From Methanobrevibacter sp. (GTDB taxonomy: Archaea > Methanobacteriota > Methanobacteria > Methanobacteriales > Methanobacteriaceae), in the NCBI GenBank assembly GCA_024689425.1, contig JAILDN010000110.1, positions 1 to 40,576 of the forward strand: a stretch of DNA of 40,576 bases, given 5' to 3'. Below the pieces are notes generated by a model. It saw only the letters and a program-made list of their open reading frames with translations. It was not told the origin of the DNA and did not search any database. Position numbers and translations under genes: made by a program. Below, in pieces: positions 1-8,708 of this stretch (position 1 is the first letter of the stretch; every line of letters starts with the position of its first letter).

Positions 1-91
1 ATCAATAACGTCATAATTTGTACAATTTATAATGCGAATATAATGCTATTTTATAAAATCTTTTTATAGTAGAACAAATAAAATAAGAACT

Positions 92-376
92 ATGAGTAAA
101 GAAAATGATGAGCTTTTGAAATTGAAATCATATGTTCAAATCTCAAAATATAGAGAAAAAACATTGAAATCTATAGGTGACGATGTAAAAATACCAACCA
201 ATATTGCAAAAGATAGTGGTATTAGAACAAATCATATTTCAAAAGTACTCAGTGAACTTAAGAATAAAGATATTGTTGAATGTATCAATGAGGAAGCCCG
301 TAAAGGTAGATTGTACAGATTAACTGATACTGGAAAAGAAGTTTTAGATAATATAAAAGAAAATGAGGGAGATTAA
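92..376 (+). CDS. small winged-helix transcriptional regulator
   Basis: This 94-residue protein reads as a winged helix-turn-helix DNA-binding protein. Residues about 35-60 form the helix-turn-helix (IPTNIAKDSGIRTNHISKVL), and the following KGRLYRLTDTGKEVL is the typical wing and last strand of MarR/ArsR-like archaeal regulators. There is no ligand domain and no cysteine pair, so what it senses is unknown. No clear Shine-Dalgarno precedes the ATG; a TATA-like stretch lies near 48-58, so the leader is short. Its TAA stop overlaps, tail to tail, the stop of the minus-strand zinc-ribbon/HExxH gene. The fold is well supported; the target genes are not known. Confidence 0.8.
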   Translation: MSKENDELLKLKSYVQISKYREKTLKSIGDDVKIPTNIAKDSGIRTNHISKVLSELKNKDIVECINEEARKGRLYRLTDTGKEVLDNIKENEGD

Positions 377-1347
377 ATACTTTCAAATTTGAATTTTATA
401 TATTCTAATTCACTTCTTGCTTCTTCATTATGACATAAATCATCAAAATAACCCGCCATTAAAATGATAAATTTTTGAGTATTTTCTTCTACTGAAAAAT
501 ATTCTGTAATAGAGTATGAAATTACTTCGTTTACTATTTTACCATCATTTTTAAATTGGAATTTGATTAATTCTCTTAATTTTTCATCAATATACTTTTC
601 TAAATAGATAATGATATGTTTAGCAAAAGTATTTCCCATTATAACAAAATCAATCATTTCCTCAAAATCACTTCCGAAATTATTCGCACATTTTTCAAAA
701 GATTGGAAATTTTGGAATTTAAGAGGAATAAACCTATTTTCTACAGTGTGTGCACAATACTCATTCATAAGTTCCATTTCAGATACAATTAAAAATGATT
801 CAATGAAACTTTTTATTGTTGCAGAGGGTTTTACATCTAATATCTCACATAATAGATTAACAGAAATATCGAACAATAAAAAATGAGCTAATTCGTGGAT
901 AATAACTGAAATTTGGGAAGAATCATCTAATCGATCATCATAATATATGACAGAATTACCCATTTCACCATGTACAACCCCACTAGATTTCGGTACAACT
1001 AATGTAAATACATTTGCAATTTGTAACAACATTTCCTTAGGAGTTCTGCCAGTTATTTTAAAATAATCTAATTTTTTAAAAATCATTTCAAGAATATTAA
1101 AGTAACTCTCAAAAGAAATTTCCGCATTGAAAATTAATTCTCGATTATAATCACTGAATAAAATATCAAAACTATCAATTGCTACGGGAGTTATCTGTTT
1201 TCCACAATTGATACAATATTGATTAGAATCAGGATTCTTTTGACCGCAAAATGGACAAATATTTTCAACCAATATTTTACATCCACAATGAGTACAATAA
1301 ATATTCTCTTTTAAGTTTAAAGTACCGCAAACATCACAACTCTTCAT
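373..1347 (-). CDS. zinc-ribbon protein with HExxH metalloprotease-like motif
   Basis: The protein has 324 residues. Two zinc ribbons sit at the N-terminus with cysteines 4, 7, 18, 21 and 31, 34, 45, 48. The rest looks mostly helical and soluble. Around residue 151 there is IIHELAHFLLFD, an HExxH motif in the hydrophobic setting typical of zinc metallopeptidases; a later glutamate or histidine could be the third ligand, but I cannot assign it. No signal peptide or membrane segment is visible, so it is probably cytoplasmic. It is the last gene of a minus-strand run and starts directly at the stop of the seven-zinc-ribbon gene, with which it is surely co-transcribed. The peptidase role is an inference from the motif alone; the substrate is unknown. 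Confidence 0.65.
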   Translation of the reverse strand: MKSCDVCGTLNLKENIYCTHCGCKILVENICPFCGQKNPDSNQYCINCGKQITPVAIDSFDILFSDYNRELIFNAEISFESYFNILEMIFKKLDYFKITGRTPKEMLLQIANVFTLVVPKSSGVVHGEMGNSVIYYDDRLDDSSQISVIIHELAHFLLFDISVNLLCEILDVKPSATIKSFIESFLIVSEMELMNEYCAHTVENRFIPLKFQNFQSFEKCANNFGSDFEEMIDFVIMGNTFAKHIIIYLEKYIDEKLRELIKFQFKNDGKIVNEVISYSITEYFSVEENTQKFIILMAGYFDDLCHNEEARSELEYIKFKFESI

Positions 1348-2250
1348 TTAAATACCATCCAACACATTTTTAATATAATTAACGCCCTTTGAAATATTTT
1401 TTCTACGATTAATAACTTTTTTAATATTCTTTCCACAGTTTGGACAGTATTCAGAATCAAAACTCATAATCTTGCCACAATCACAAACAAGTTTATTTTT
1501 TATAATGCGTTTAGGATTTAAAGGTCTTTCACATTCAGAACAAACCCTTGATTTAATATGATTTCTAGTACCACAAACACATATTATTTCAGTAACTTCA
1601 TGATTCAATGAATTTCCGCATTCCACACAAAAATCAGAAGTAAAGTCATTTAAAACAGAACAGACACATAACTTCTTAATATCATCTAATTCAGAGTAAC
1701 TATCAAAAGGAAGACCGCAATTTCCACAATACAAACTATAGTAATCATTTTCTTCTCCACAAACGCAAAAAATAGACTTATCGAACTCTAAATTAAAATT
1801 GCTATAATAATCATCATGTTCTAAATTTTCTTCAAGTTTGCGGCCACACATTTCACAATAAATGTTTTTTTCAGGGTTAATTGCACCACATTCACAAAAA
1901 ACCACATTATCATATTTATTATCAATGACAAATCTCGGCTTTTCAGTTTTTTTAATAAATCTGGATAACCCCTTTTCTATACGTTTTACACCACAGTGAT
2001 AACAGAATTCATTATCCACATTATTTATAAAACCGCAAGAGCAAATATCATAATTAAAATCAAGATCTCTAATTATATATGGTGAAAAATCTATTCTAAA
2101 GTTAAAAAATCCAATATTGTGAACCGGAGGTTGGAAAACATAAACTTCATCATTATTTTCAAAAATCGTTTTAGTACCGCATCCATTACAAAATTTTTCA
2201 TTAGGTACTATGCGTTTTCCACAATTAGGACAATAATTCCAGAAATCCAT
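1348..2250 (-). CDS. multi-zinc-ribbon protein (seven ribbons)
   Basis: The 300-residue protein is built almost entirely from zinc ribbons. I count seven paired-cysteine units of the form CxCG...CxxCG or CPNCG...CxxCG, beginning with CPNCGKRIVPNEKFCNGCG at residue 8 and ending with CDCGKIMSFDSEYCPNCGK near the C-terminus, joined by acidic linkers. In five of the middle units the first knuckle is CxC rather than CxxC. No enzyme motif, signal peptide or membrane segment is visible. The ATG at 2250 follows a GGTG ribosome binding site and lies 10 bases from the end of the RecJ-like gene. Such arrays usually bind nucleic acid or protein partners; the actual role is unknown. The gene is clearly real. 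Confidence 0.75.
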   Translation of the reverse strand: MDFWNYCPNCGKRIVPNEKFCNGCGTKTIFENNDEVYVFQPPVHNIGFFNFRIDFSPYIIRDLDFNYDICSCGFINNVDNEFCYHCGVKRIEKGLSRFIKKTEKPRFVIDNKYDNVVFCECGAINPEKNIYCEMCGRKLEENLEHDDYYSNFNLEFDKSIFCVCGEENDYYSLYCGNCGLPFDSYSELDDIKKLCVCSVLNDFTSDFCVECGNSLNHEVTEIICVCGTRNHIKSRVCSECERPLNPKRIIKNKLVCDCGKIMSFDSEYCPNCGKNIKKVINRRKNISKGVNYIKNVLDGI

Positions 2251-2259
2251 AACACACCA

Positions 2260-4530
2260 TTATTGCTTGGACAAAGATTTGATTTCATTAATTACTTCAG
2301 ACAATACTTCCTCACCTAATCCTTCAATGTATTTTATAGAACCAGCACATTCATGGCCTCCACCATCAATACCTGCTGAAGGTACTTTAATGGCTAAATT
2401 AGATACAATATCATTTACATTAAATCCAAATTCAGCATTAACCGCATCAGTGGCCCTAAATACTCCGAAATCAGGCCCGTGGCCTAAAGTAACAATAGGT
2501 TTATCTTCACCCAACTCTTTTACAATATTATCATGAACAAAACCACAAGTTTTTCCAGGGGCAGGGAAAGTGAATTTATGAGCATATTTTTCAACATCAA
2601 TAAAATTAAAGTAAATACCATTTTCAAATTGAGTCTTCTTAATATTAGGGAGCACTGCTTTAAGTTGAGTATCAACTCTTTTCTCATATTCTTTATATAA
2701 AGCATCAATCATTTTATAATGTTTATCAAAATTATCTACGGCAAGAATAGTATCCATGATTCCTCTACCATTCATAAATCTTAAGAAATAAGATTCAAAA
2801 TCTATACACTCCGCAACTTTTGCCAGATGCTCCTTTGTGAAATTTTTCTCATAAGCAAGATCCAGATATTGATAAACTTCAGCACAATCTGCGTGATCTC
2901 CTAATGCTGCAACAGCAGGCAAATGTTGAATTAATTGCTTAACTTGCGGATTAATAATATGGGCTACTTCTGTTGCCAAAGCTCCTGCAGTTAACTGTGA
3001 ATCCCCGCCTACAAGATAAGGATTAACATGCGTATCAACATATTCATCAACTGCAACTGTTGCATCCATTATTTCACCATCTTGCTCATTTACAGTTAAT
3101 AATTCACCCGGAGAATGATGGTCTATAACCACAACTTCAATATCATAAATTTTAGCTTGCATTAATGCAACAATATCCTCTTCAGTTGACCCGTTATCCA
3201 ACAAAACAATTAAAGGTAATTTTTGACCGTGTCTTTCTTGGTCTTCCAATGCAAATGACAAATCTTTTACTACATCCTCAAGTTCATAAAATGGGGCCTT
3301 GGATGGAGAACGTTTGAAATAATAATATTGAGCATCATTACTTGGATTTATTTCTTCAATTAAGGGAATTAATGCTTTTTCCATAGCTACTCCTGCACAA
3401 ATTCCATCAGCATCATTATGGTGTCTAAGTAAAATTGTCCTACCGTCAAGAATTGCTCTTCTGATTTTACGGGCAGCTTCCCTCATTTTAGGTTTAAGCC
3501 TATTTAAAACATCACTTTTAACTAAGAAATCGACATCTTCAGGTTCTGCTTTTTCATTTAATGCATCATCAATTAATTTATTTAATTGCTCTTTTTTAGA
3601 ACCTTCAAGTTTTACCATTGAAGATGATTCAATCTGTGTCTTTCCCCCATGCTGATTTACTTCACCTAAAATTTCAACAGCATCCCCTTCAGTTACTTCA
3701 GGATATGCTCTAACACCAGCTTCGTCAAAAGCAGCTATTTCAGCAACACCACTTTCATCAGTGACTATAAAGATTGTAGGTCCTGAAGTCTGTTGAATTT
3801 GGAGAACTTCACCATCAATACGAACCATACTGCCCATTTTACTGTCCAAATCTTCAATAATAGTACGAGGTATGGATTTTGTTAATTTGATAATTCTATG
3901 ATTCCTAACATATGCTGGGGCAAAATCTATTTTACCTTCCCTAGACTTAATAGATGTTACAAATACTATTACTTCTTCACCAACATTATAACCGGAGACT
4001 TCTCCCCTCATTAATCCCCATACATTATTGTTAAGACTAATAAAAGCACCATATTTCTCGATTCTAGTAATTTTACCTTTATATAATTTATCATAATCAA
4101 TGTCCTTCATCTCACATAAAGGATCCAAAATATAAACATCTTTTACTTCTTTTTCACGAGCTATACGTTTTTTCTCTTCTTCTTCTCGTTTCATTTTATC
4201 TTCCTTACGTTTAGCATCACAATCAGCACAGATATCTCCTTCAGTCAATAGTTTTCCACAATCAGGACAGACATTAACTTGGCCAGTACCATTACAATAT
4301 TCGCAGTCTTCATAAACTTCAACCTGGCCTTTTCCATTACAGACCTCACAGGGAATATCCTGCTCCGCACCCAAATCAAATTTAGCTCTGGCTTTATTAT
4401 TTACTCCTTTAAAATGGTCTCCAACATCAAAAGAATCTTCTTCATAACCTGTTCCACCACAATTAGAACATTCTTTATAATCCACAACTACAGAGCCTAA
4501 ACCGTTACATTTGGGACAATTATCTTTCAA
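2260..4530 (-). CDS. archaeal RecJ-like DHH protein with DnaJ zinc finger, S1 and OB domains
   Basis: The 756-residue protein matches the archaeal RecJ-like exonuclease family with a DnaJ-type zinc finger (COG1107 architecture). Domains in order: four CxxCxGxG repeats (residues 5-85) plus a zinc ribbon to about 108; a charged helix; an S1 domain near 147-205; an OB-fold near 228-300; a DHH phosphoesterase domain with RHHNDADG near 370 and VIDHHSPGE near 470; and a DHHA1-type GGGHECAG near 722. These metal-binding motifs are intact, so it should be active, probably as an exonuclease or phosphodiesterase on single-stranded nucleic acid in the cytoplasm. The start is TTG, preceded by GAGGT 7 bases upstream, and the upstream gene's stop lies inside that binding site. 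The exact substrate is not readable from sequence. Confidence 0.88.
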   Translation of the reverse strand: MKDNCPKCNGLGSVVVDYKECSNCGGTGYEEDSFDVGDHFKGVNNKARAKFDLGAEQDIPCEVCNGKGQVEVYEDCEYCNGTGQVNVCPDCGKLLTEGDICADCDAKRKEDKMKREEEEKKRIAREKEVKDVYILDPLCEMKDIDYDKLYKGKITRIEKYGAFISLNNNVWGLMRGEVSGYNVGEEVIVFVTSIKSREGKIDFAPAYVRNHRIIKLTKSIPRTIIEDLDSKMGSMVRIDGEVLQIQQTSGPTIFIVTDESGVAEIAAFDEAGVRAYPEVTEGDAVEILGEVNQHGGKTQIESSSMVKLEGSKKEQLNKLIDDALNEKAEPEDVDFLVKSDVLNRLKPKMREAARKIRRAILDGRTILLRHHNDADGICAGVAMEKALIPLIEEINPSNDAQYYYFKRSPSKAPFYELEDVVKDLSFALEDQERHGQKLPLIVLLDNGSTEEDIVALMQAKIYDIEVVVIDHHSPGELLTVNEQDGEIMDATVAVDEYVDTHVNPYLVGGDSQLTAGALATEVAHIINPQVKQLIQHLPAVAALGDHADCAEVYQYLDLAYEKNFTKEHLAKVAECIDFESYFLRFMNGRGIMDTILAVDNFDKHYKMIDALYKEYEKRVDTQLKAVLPNIKKTQFENGIYFNFIDVEKYAHKFTFPAPGKTCGFVHDNIVKELGEDKPIVTLGHGPDFGVFRATDAVNAEFGFNVNDIVSNLAIKVPSAGIDGGGHECAGSIKYIEGLGEEVLSEVINEIKSLSKQ

Positions 4531-4539
4531 ATTAAAACC

Positions 4540-5040
4540 TCATTTAAATAACTTAGTATTATTTTTTACTAAATCAACCCTTATCTTTTGGAAATCAAGT
4601 GCATTCTTCATAAGGCTATTTGCTTGTTCAGCATATCCATTACCAGTACTATTTTCATAATTTTGATAACAATTAATAGCTTTTAGCAAATATTCAGTGG
4701 CATTTATTTTAAGTCCTAGTTCACTCAAAACAGTATTGATATAATTTTTATGAACATCACCTGTATCAGATGTGAAATTATTTTTAATACTTAGTAATAG
4801 GGACATACTATGATTAAAATTATTTTGCGCCGAAATGGCCTTATTTCTTGCTTCATTATAATTTTTACTATTTAATAATTTAACAGCTTCATTATAATCT
4901 AAATCTCCTTTAGCTATGTATGAACTTATTTCTGGCATCACTTCATTCATAGCATTTTCAGAATTATATAAATAAATTACAGTAACTGAAAAAACAATTA
5001 AAACTAAGATAAAAATTATTACTTTGGTATAACTTGACAC
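4540..5040 (-). CDS. N-terminally membrane-anchored hypothetical protein
   Basis: I do not recognise this 166-residue protein. It has one N-terminal membrane segment (about residues 7-27) followed by a helical, Asn-rich domain with several NxS/T sequons (NFT, NAT, NST, NNT), which suggests a pseudoperiplasmic location. The phrase NEAVKLLNSKNYNEARNKAISA looks like a tetratricopeptide-style helix pair. The start is GTG with no visible Shine-Dalgarno and A/T-rich TATA-like sequence within 40 bases upstream, so the mRNA may be nearly leaderless. Its stop overlaps the ribosome binding site of the RecJ-like gene, so the two are translationally close and probably share a transcript. Confidence 0.6.
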   Translation of the reverse strand: MSSYTKVIIFILVLIVFSVTVIYLYNSENAMNEVMPEISSYIAKGDLDYNEAVKLLNSKNYNEARNKAISAQNNFNHSMSLLLSIKNNFTSDTGDVHKNYINTVLSELGLKINATEYLLKAINCYQNYENSTGNGYAEQANSLMKNALDFQKIRVDLVKNNTKLFK

Positions 5041-5082
5041 AATAATATTATATATAAAAAGACATTATTAAAAGTTGTTATA

Positions 5083-5125
5083 AAAATAAAAAAAAAAGAA
5101 AAATTTAAAGATAAAATCTTTAAAT
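5083..5125 (-). terminator. intrinsic-type terminator after desulfoferrodoxin gene
   Basis: A perfect 10-bp inverted repeat (ATTTAAAGAT at 5103-5112 and ATCTTTAAAT at 5116-5125, loop of three) directly follows the desulfoferrodoxin stop codon. Read on the minus strand it is followed by a long T-run (the A-run at about 5087-5102). This fits termination of the transcript coming from the desulfoferrodoxin gene. Confidence 0.65.
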
Positions 5126-5491
5126 CTATTCGCTGGACCAAAGTCCGTGTAAATTACAAAATGCTAATGCTTTAATATCATCAGTGGAGTTCACTGTGAA
5201 AGTCGCTTCCGCAACATCACCAGGTTTAAAACATTTTGCATATTGTTCCATTCCTGCTTCAACAATTAAGAATTGAATATAGTGATCATCATCCATTGGA
5301 TGAGCAGCTTCACCGACTTTTACGGTTACTTTATCACCATCTATTTCAACTACAGGTTTGTGTTTAGGAGATTTTTCTCCTTCAGTTTGTGCAGGGAACT
5401 CAAACATGTGTGTATCACATGTGTCGCCATCGTCTTCAGCTAAAACTTGGATAATACTTCCACAATCGTCACATTTTAATATTTTTGCCAT
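5126..5491 (-). CDS. dfx: desulfoferrodoxin / superoxide reductase
   Basis: The 121-residue protein reduces superoxide to peroxide in the cytoplasm of anaerobes, using electrons usually supplied by rubredoxin. The five ligands of the catalytic iron are present: His in PKHKP, the two His of HPMDDDHYIQ, and Cys and His of CNLHGLW. The N-terminal desulforedoxin-like part keeps CDDC but has TCDTHM where the family usually has a CC pair, so only three of four centre I cysteines remain. I chose the ATG at 5491 because GGAG lies 9 bases upstream; an upstream in-frame ATG overlaps that site. It follows iscU by 49 bases and may be read from the metY-nifS-iscU transcript or from its own promoter. Confidence 0.9.
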   Translation of the reverse strand: MAKILKCDDCGSIIQVLAEDDGDTCDTHMFEFPAQTEGEKSPKHKPVVEIDGDKVTVKVGEAAHPMDDDHYIQFLIVEAGMEQYAKCFKPGDVAEATFTVNSTDDIKALAFCNLHGLWSSE

Positions 5492-5540
5492 AAAAAACAT
5501 CTCCATTATTTAGTATACTTAAATTTATATTAAAAAGTAT

Positions 5541-5918
5541 TTAACTTTGTTGATGTGTTTCATAGTAATTTTCAATAGCTGCTTTTAGACCATCTGCGGC
5601 CAAATTGGAACAATGCATTTTAACCGGTGGAAGACCATCTAATTCTTCTGCAACATCATTACGAGAAATATTTAAAGCTTCATCCAATGTTTTTCCAACA
5701 GCTATTTCAGTAATCATACTGCTTGTAGCAATAGCTGCTCCACATCCAAATGTTTGAAATGAGATATCAGTAATTACATCATCTTCAACTTTTATATAAA
5801 TTGTCATTAAATCCCCACATGTAGGGTTACCGACGGTTCCTACTCCATCAGGGTCTTCCATTTTTTCACAGTTTCTCGGATTTGCAAAATGATCCATTAC
5901 TTTTTCGCTATAATTCAT
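5541..5918 (-). CDS. iscU: Fe-S cluster assembly scaffold IscU/NifU-like
   Basis: This 125-residue scaffold assembles Fe-S clusters from sulfur delivered by the cysteine desulfurase encoded just upstream. The three conserved cysteines are visible in NPTCGD, FGCGAAIATSS and MHCSNLA. The LPPVK motif next to the last cysteine is the segment recognised by the Hsp70 partner in bacterial and mitochondrial IscU. There is no NifU C-terminal domain, so it is a stand-alone scaffold. The ATG at 5918 has GGAG 8 bases upstream; that binding site lies inside the last codons of nifS, which shows tight coupling of the two genes. Confidence 0.93.
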   Translation of the reverse strand: MNYSEKVMDHFANPRNCEKMEDPDGVGTVGNPTCGDLMTIYIKVEDDVITDISFQTFGCGAAIATSSMITEIAVGKTLDEALNISRNDVAEELDGLPPVKMHCSNLAADGLKAAIENYYETHQQS

Positions 5919-5919
5919 A

Positions 5920-7125
5920 TTAACATCTCCTACACTCATCGTGTTTTCTACACATTACTCCATCATAATCAAGTTCTTGATTCCAAAGAGGTGACATTTC
6001 TCTTAATCTTGCAACAGCTTCGCTTAATACATTTACAAATTCATCAACATCAAATTCATCGCTTTCAGGAGCTAAAGATATTCTTAAAGAACCATGAACA
6101 TCTACCGGATCCAATCCTAATGCAGTCAATACAGGTGAAGCTTCTAATGTATTGGATGAACAGGCAGAACCAGTAGAAGCTTGATAGCCTTTTGCATCCA
6201 ATAATAAAATCAAAGATTCTCCTTCAATAGCTGTAAAACGTAAATTAGCAATATTTGGTAATCTTTGGTCTTTATCACCATTCAAATAAGACTCAGGGAT
6301 TGTATCCAATACTTTTTCAACGATTTCATCCCTAATTTTAGATAATTTTTCAGCATGTTCATCAAGTTTAGATGTAGCAATTTCTGCTGCTTTTCCAAAA
6401 CCAACAATACCTGCAACATTTTCAGTCCCTGCTCTAATACCTCTTTCCTGACCTCCACCATGGATAAGAGGAACTAATCTGATACCTTTCTTAATATATA
6501 TTGCACCTACACCTTTTGGACCATTAATTTTATGAGAAGATACGGATAGTAAATCGATATTCTGCTTTTCAACATCTATCTCTACTTTACCGAATGTTTG
6601 AACTGCATCAGTGTGGAATATAATTCCATTTTCATGAGCAATTTTACCAATTTCTTCAATCGGTTGCAATGTACCGATTTCATTGTTTCCATGCATAATG
6701 GTGATTAAAATAGTTTCGGGAGTTATTGCTTCCTTCAAATCTTCAATTTTAATAAGACCATTTTCATAGACTGGCAGATAAGTTACTTTGAAATCTAATG
6801 ATTCAAGGAAATATAATGTTTGCTTAACTGCAGGGTGCTCGATTTCAGAAGTAATAATATGATTACCTTTTTTGCGCAATTTAAAAGCTAAACCCTTAAT
6901 AGCTAAGTTATCAGATTCAGATCCACCACTAGTAAATATGATTTCATCTTTTTTAGCATTAATTGAATCTGCTATTCTTTGTCTAGCTTGTTCTAATGCT
7001 TTTTTAGATTCACGACCAATAGAATAAAGAGTGGAAGGGTTTCCAAACTCTTCAGTTAAATAAGGCATCATTTCTTCTAAAACTTCTTTACTAATTTGAG
7101 TAGTTGCTGAATTATCTAAATACAT
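5920..7125 (-). CDS. nifS: cysteine desulfurase NifS
   Basis: The 401-residue PLP enzyme converts L-cysteine to alanine and an enzyme-bound persulfide, the sulfur source for the adjacent IscU. The PLP lysine is in SSHKINGPKG near residue 198 and the catalytic cysteine in TGSACSSNTLEASPVL near 322, a group I (NifS/IscS) active-site loop. Length fits the family. The extreme C-terminus carries extra cysteines (MCRKHDECRRC), which could take part in persulfide transfer or metal binding; that is a guess. GGAG precedes the ATG by 8 bases. Only 26 bases separate it from metY, so the order metY-nifS-iscU is probably one operon. Confidence 0.95.
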   Translation of the reverse strand: MYLDNSATTQISKEVLEEMMPYLTEEFGNPSTLYSIGRESKKALEQARQRIADSINAKKDEIIFTSGGSESDNLAIKGLAFKLRKKGNHIITSEIEHPAVKQTLYFLESLDFKVTYLPVYENGLIKIEDLKEAITPETILITIMHGNNEIGTLQPIEEIGKIAHENGIIFHTDAVQTFGKVEIDVEKQNIDLLSVSSHKINGPKGVGAIYIKKGIRLVPLIHGGGQERGIRAGTENVAGIVGFGKAAEIATSKLDEHAEKLSKIRDEIVEKVLDTIPESYLNGDKDQRLPNIANLRFTAIEGESLILLLDAKGYQASTGSACSSNTLEASPVLTALGLDPVDVHGSLRISLAPESDEFDVDEFVNVLSEAVARLREMSPLWNQELDYDGVMCRKHDECRRC

Positions 7126-7151
7126 CCTTAATCTCCAAATAATTAATTTAT

Positions 7152-8450
7152 TTAAATTTTATCTAATGCTTGACTTAAATCATCAATTAAATCATTAACA
7201 TCCTCTAAACCAATAGACAATCTGATGAAATCAGGAGTTACACCAGTAGCTTCTTGTTCTTCAGGAGTTAATTGTTGATGGGTAGTACTTGCTGGGTGTA
7301 TTGCTAAACTTTTAGCATCCCCGATATTTGCAAGAATTGAGAATAATTCCAAATGTTCAATGACTTTTCTTCCTGCTTCTTCTCCACCTTCTACACCAAA
7401 TCCAAGAATACCTGCAAAATTATCTTTCAAGTATTTTTTATTAATTTCATAAGTTGGGTGAGATTCTAAACCAGGATAATTGACCCATTTTACTTTAGGG
7501 TGAGATTCTAAAAATTGTGCTACTTTTAAAGCATTTTCAGAATGTCTTTTCACACGTAAATCTAAGCTTTCAAGACCTTGTAAGAAAATGAAACTGTGTA
7601 CTGGAGCTTGAGTTGCTCCGATGTCTCTTAATAATCTTGCTCTTGCCCTTACAGTAAATGCAAGGTTTCCAAGCTCAGGCACATCACCAAATGCATCCCA
7701 GAATACTAATCCGTGATAACTTGGATCAGGTTCTGAGAAATTAGGGAATTTTCCATTTCCCCAGTTAAATTTACCTGAATCTACAATGTATCCTCCAACT
7801 GCAGTCCCGTGTCCTCCAACATATTTTGTTGCAGAAGCTGCAATAACATCAGCACCATGTTCCAATGGCCTTACTAATCCTACACCAACAGTATTGTCTA
7901 CAATCAATGGAATGTCATGTGAATGTGCAATTTCAGCAAGTGCTTCAAAATCAGGCACATCTAATTTTGGATTTCCAATTGATTCCACATAAATCGCTTT
8001 GGTTTTTTCATCAATTGCATCTTCAAATGCTTGTAAATCTTGTGAGTCAACAAATTTAACTTCTCTTGCGAGATCTTTGAAAGTGTAGTTGAATAATTGA
8101 TAGGTTCCACCATAGAGATTATCCGCAGATACAATATTATCTCCCGGTTGAGTTACATTCAAAATTGCATAAGAAATTGCTGCAAGACCACTTGCTGTTG
8201 AAAGACCGGAGTTTCCTCCTTCAATTGCAGCTATTCTGGCTTCAAAAGCATCACTTGTTGGGTTTGTAAGTCTTGAGTAAATTTGACCAAATTCCTGTAA
8301 AGCAAATCTTCTTGCTGCTTCGTCAGAATCCTTAAAAACATACGAAGTTGTCTGATAAATAGGAACTGCTTGAGCACCGGTTGCCGGGTCTGGAGTTTGT
8401 CCTGCACGTACGCCTAATGTTGCTAATCCATATTCTTTTTTATTAACCAT
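7152..8450 (-). CDS. metY: O-acetylhomoserine sulfhydrylase (Cys/Met metabolism PLP enzyme)
   Basis: The 432-residue protein belongs to the Cys/Met metabolism PLP family, and its length and N-terminus ([20 protein letters not shown]) fit O-acetylhomoserine sulfhydrylase. That enzyme makes homocysteine from O-acetylhomoserine and sulfide. The PLP lysine is in [10 protein letters not shown] near residue 208, with the family DNT motif just before it. A cystathionine synthase-like activity cannot be excluded from sequence. GGTGATT precedes the ATG. Upstream is a 258-base divergent promoter region shared with the flavoprotein gene and holding four palindromic sites. It is probably the first gene of metY-nifS-iscU. 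Confidence 0.9.
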   Translation of the reverse strand: MVNKKEYGLATLGVRAGQTPDPATGAQAVPIYQTTSYVFKDSDEAARRFALQEFGQIYSRLTNPTSDAFEARIAAIEGGNSGLSTASGLAAISYAILNVTQPGDNIVSADNLYGGTYQLFNYTFKDLAREVKFVDSQDLQAFEDAIDEKTKAIYVESIGNPKLDVPDFEALAEIAHSHDIPLIVDNTVGVGLVRPLEHGADVIAASATKYVGGHGTAVGGYIVDSGKFNWGNGKFPNFSEPDPSYHGLVFWDAFGDVPELGNLAFTVRARARLLRDIGATQAPVHSFIFLQGLESLDLRVKRHSENALKVAQFLESHPKVKWVNYPGLESHPTYEINKKYLKDNFAGILGFGVEGGEEAGRKVIEHLELFSILANIGDAKSLAIHPASTTHQQLTPEEQEATGVTPDFIRLSIGLEDVNDLIDDLSQALDKI

Positions 8451-8505
8451 TAATAATCACCTTATAAATTTTATTTTTGAAATGAATCCCTTATTATAAT
8501 AAAAT

Positions 8506-8544
8506 ATATCACGTGTTATATAGTGATAATATAACATATGTTAT
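8506..8544. promoter_or_regulatory. operator pair proximal to metY
   Basis: Two palindromic sites lie 25 bases apart: ATATCACGTGTTAT at 8506-8519 (imperfect) and ATAACATATGTTAT at 8531-8544 (perfect). They sit 56-94 bases upstream of the metY ATG, where the metY transcription start is expected: a TATA-like element readable on the minus strand lies at 8549-8558. The same motif recurs upstream of the flavoprotein gene, cysE and cysK. Repressor binding is inferred from position and repetition. Confidence 0.6.
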
Positions 8545-8593
8545 CAAAGTATATAAATGTTTTGGTTAACCTAAATTTTGGTGAAAAATAGAT

Positions 8594-8626
8594 ATAACAG
8601 AAGTTATATAACATAACATATGTTAT
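8594..8626. promoter_or_regulatory. operator pair upstream of the iron-sulfur flavoprotein gene
   Basis: Two sites lie 19 bases apart: ATAACAGAAGTTAT at 8594-8607 and ATAACATATGTTAT at 8613-8626. The second is identical to the metY-side site 8531-8544. They lie immediately upstream of a TATA-like CTATATAAAC at 8631-8640 serving the plus-strand gene at 8709. Binding here could control both divergent genes. Confidence 0.6.
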
Positions 8627-8708
8627 TAAACTATATAAACATTACTATATTTTGAAAAAAGATTTAAAACAAAACAATACTAATAATAAATAAAGGAGCG
8701 TAATTATT

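Noticed and set aside
7786-8059. Plus-strand frames opposite metY
   Set aside because: They mirror the strongly conserved metY frame and have no family resemblance of their own.
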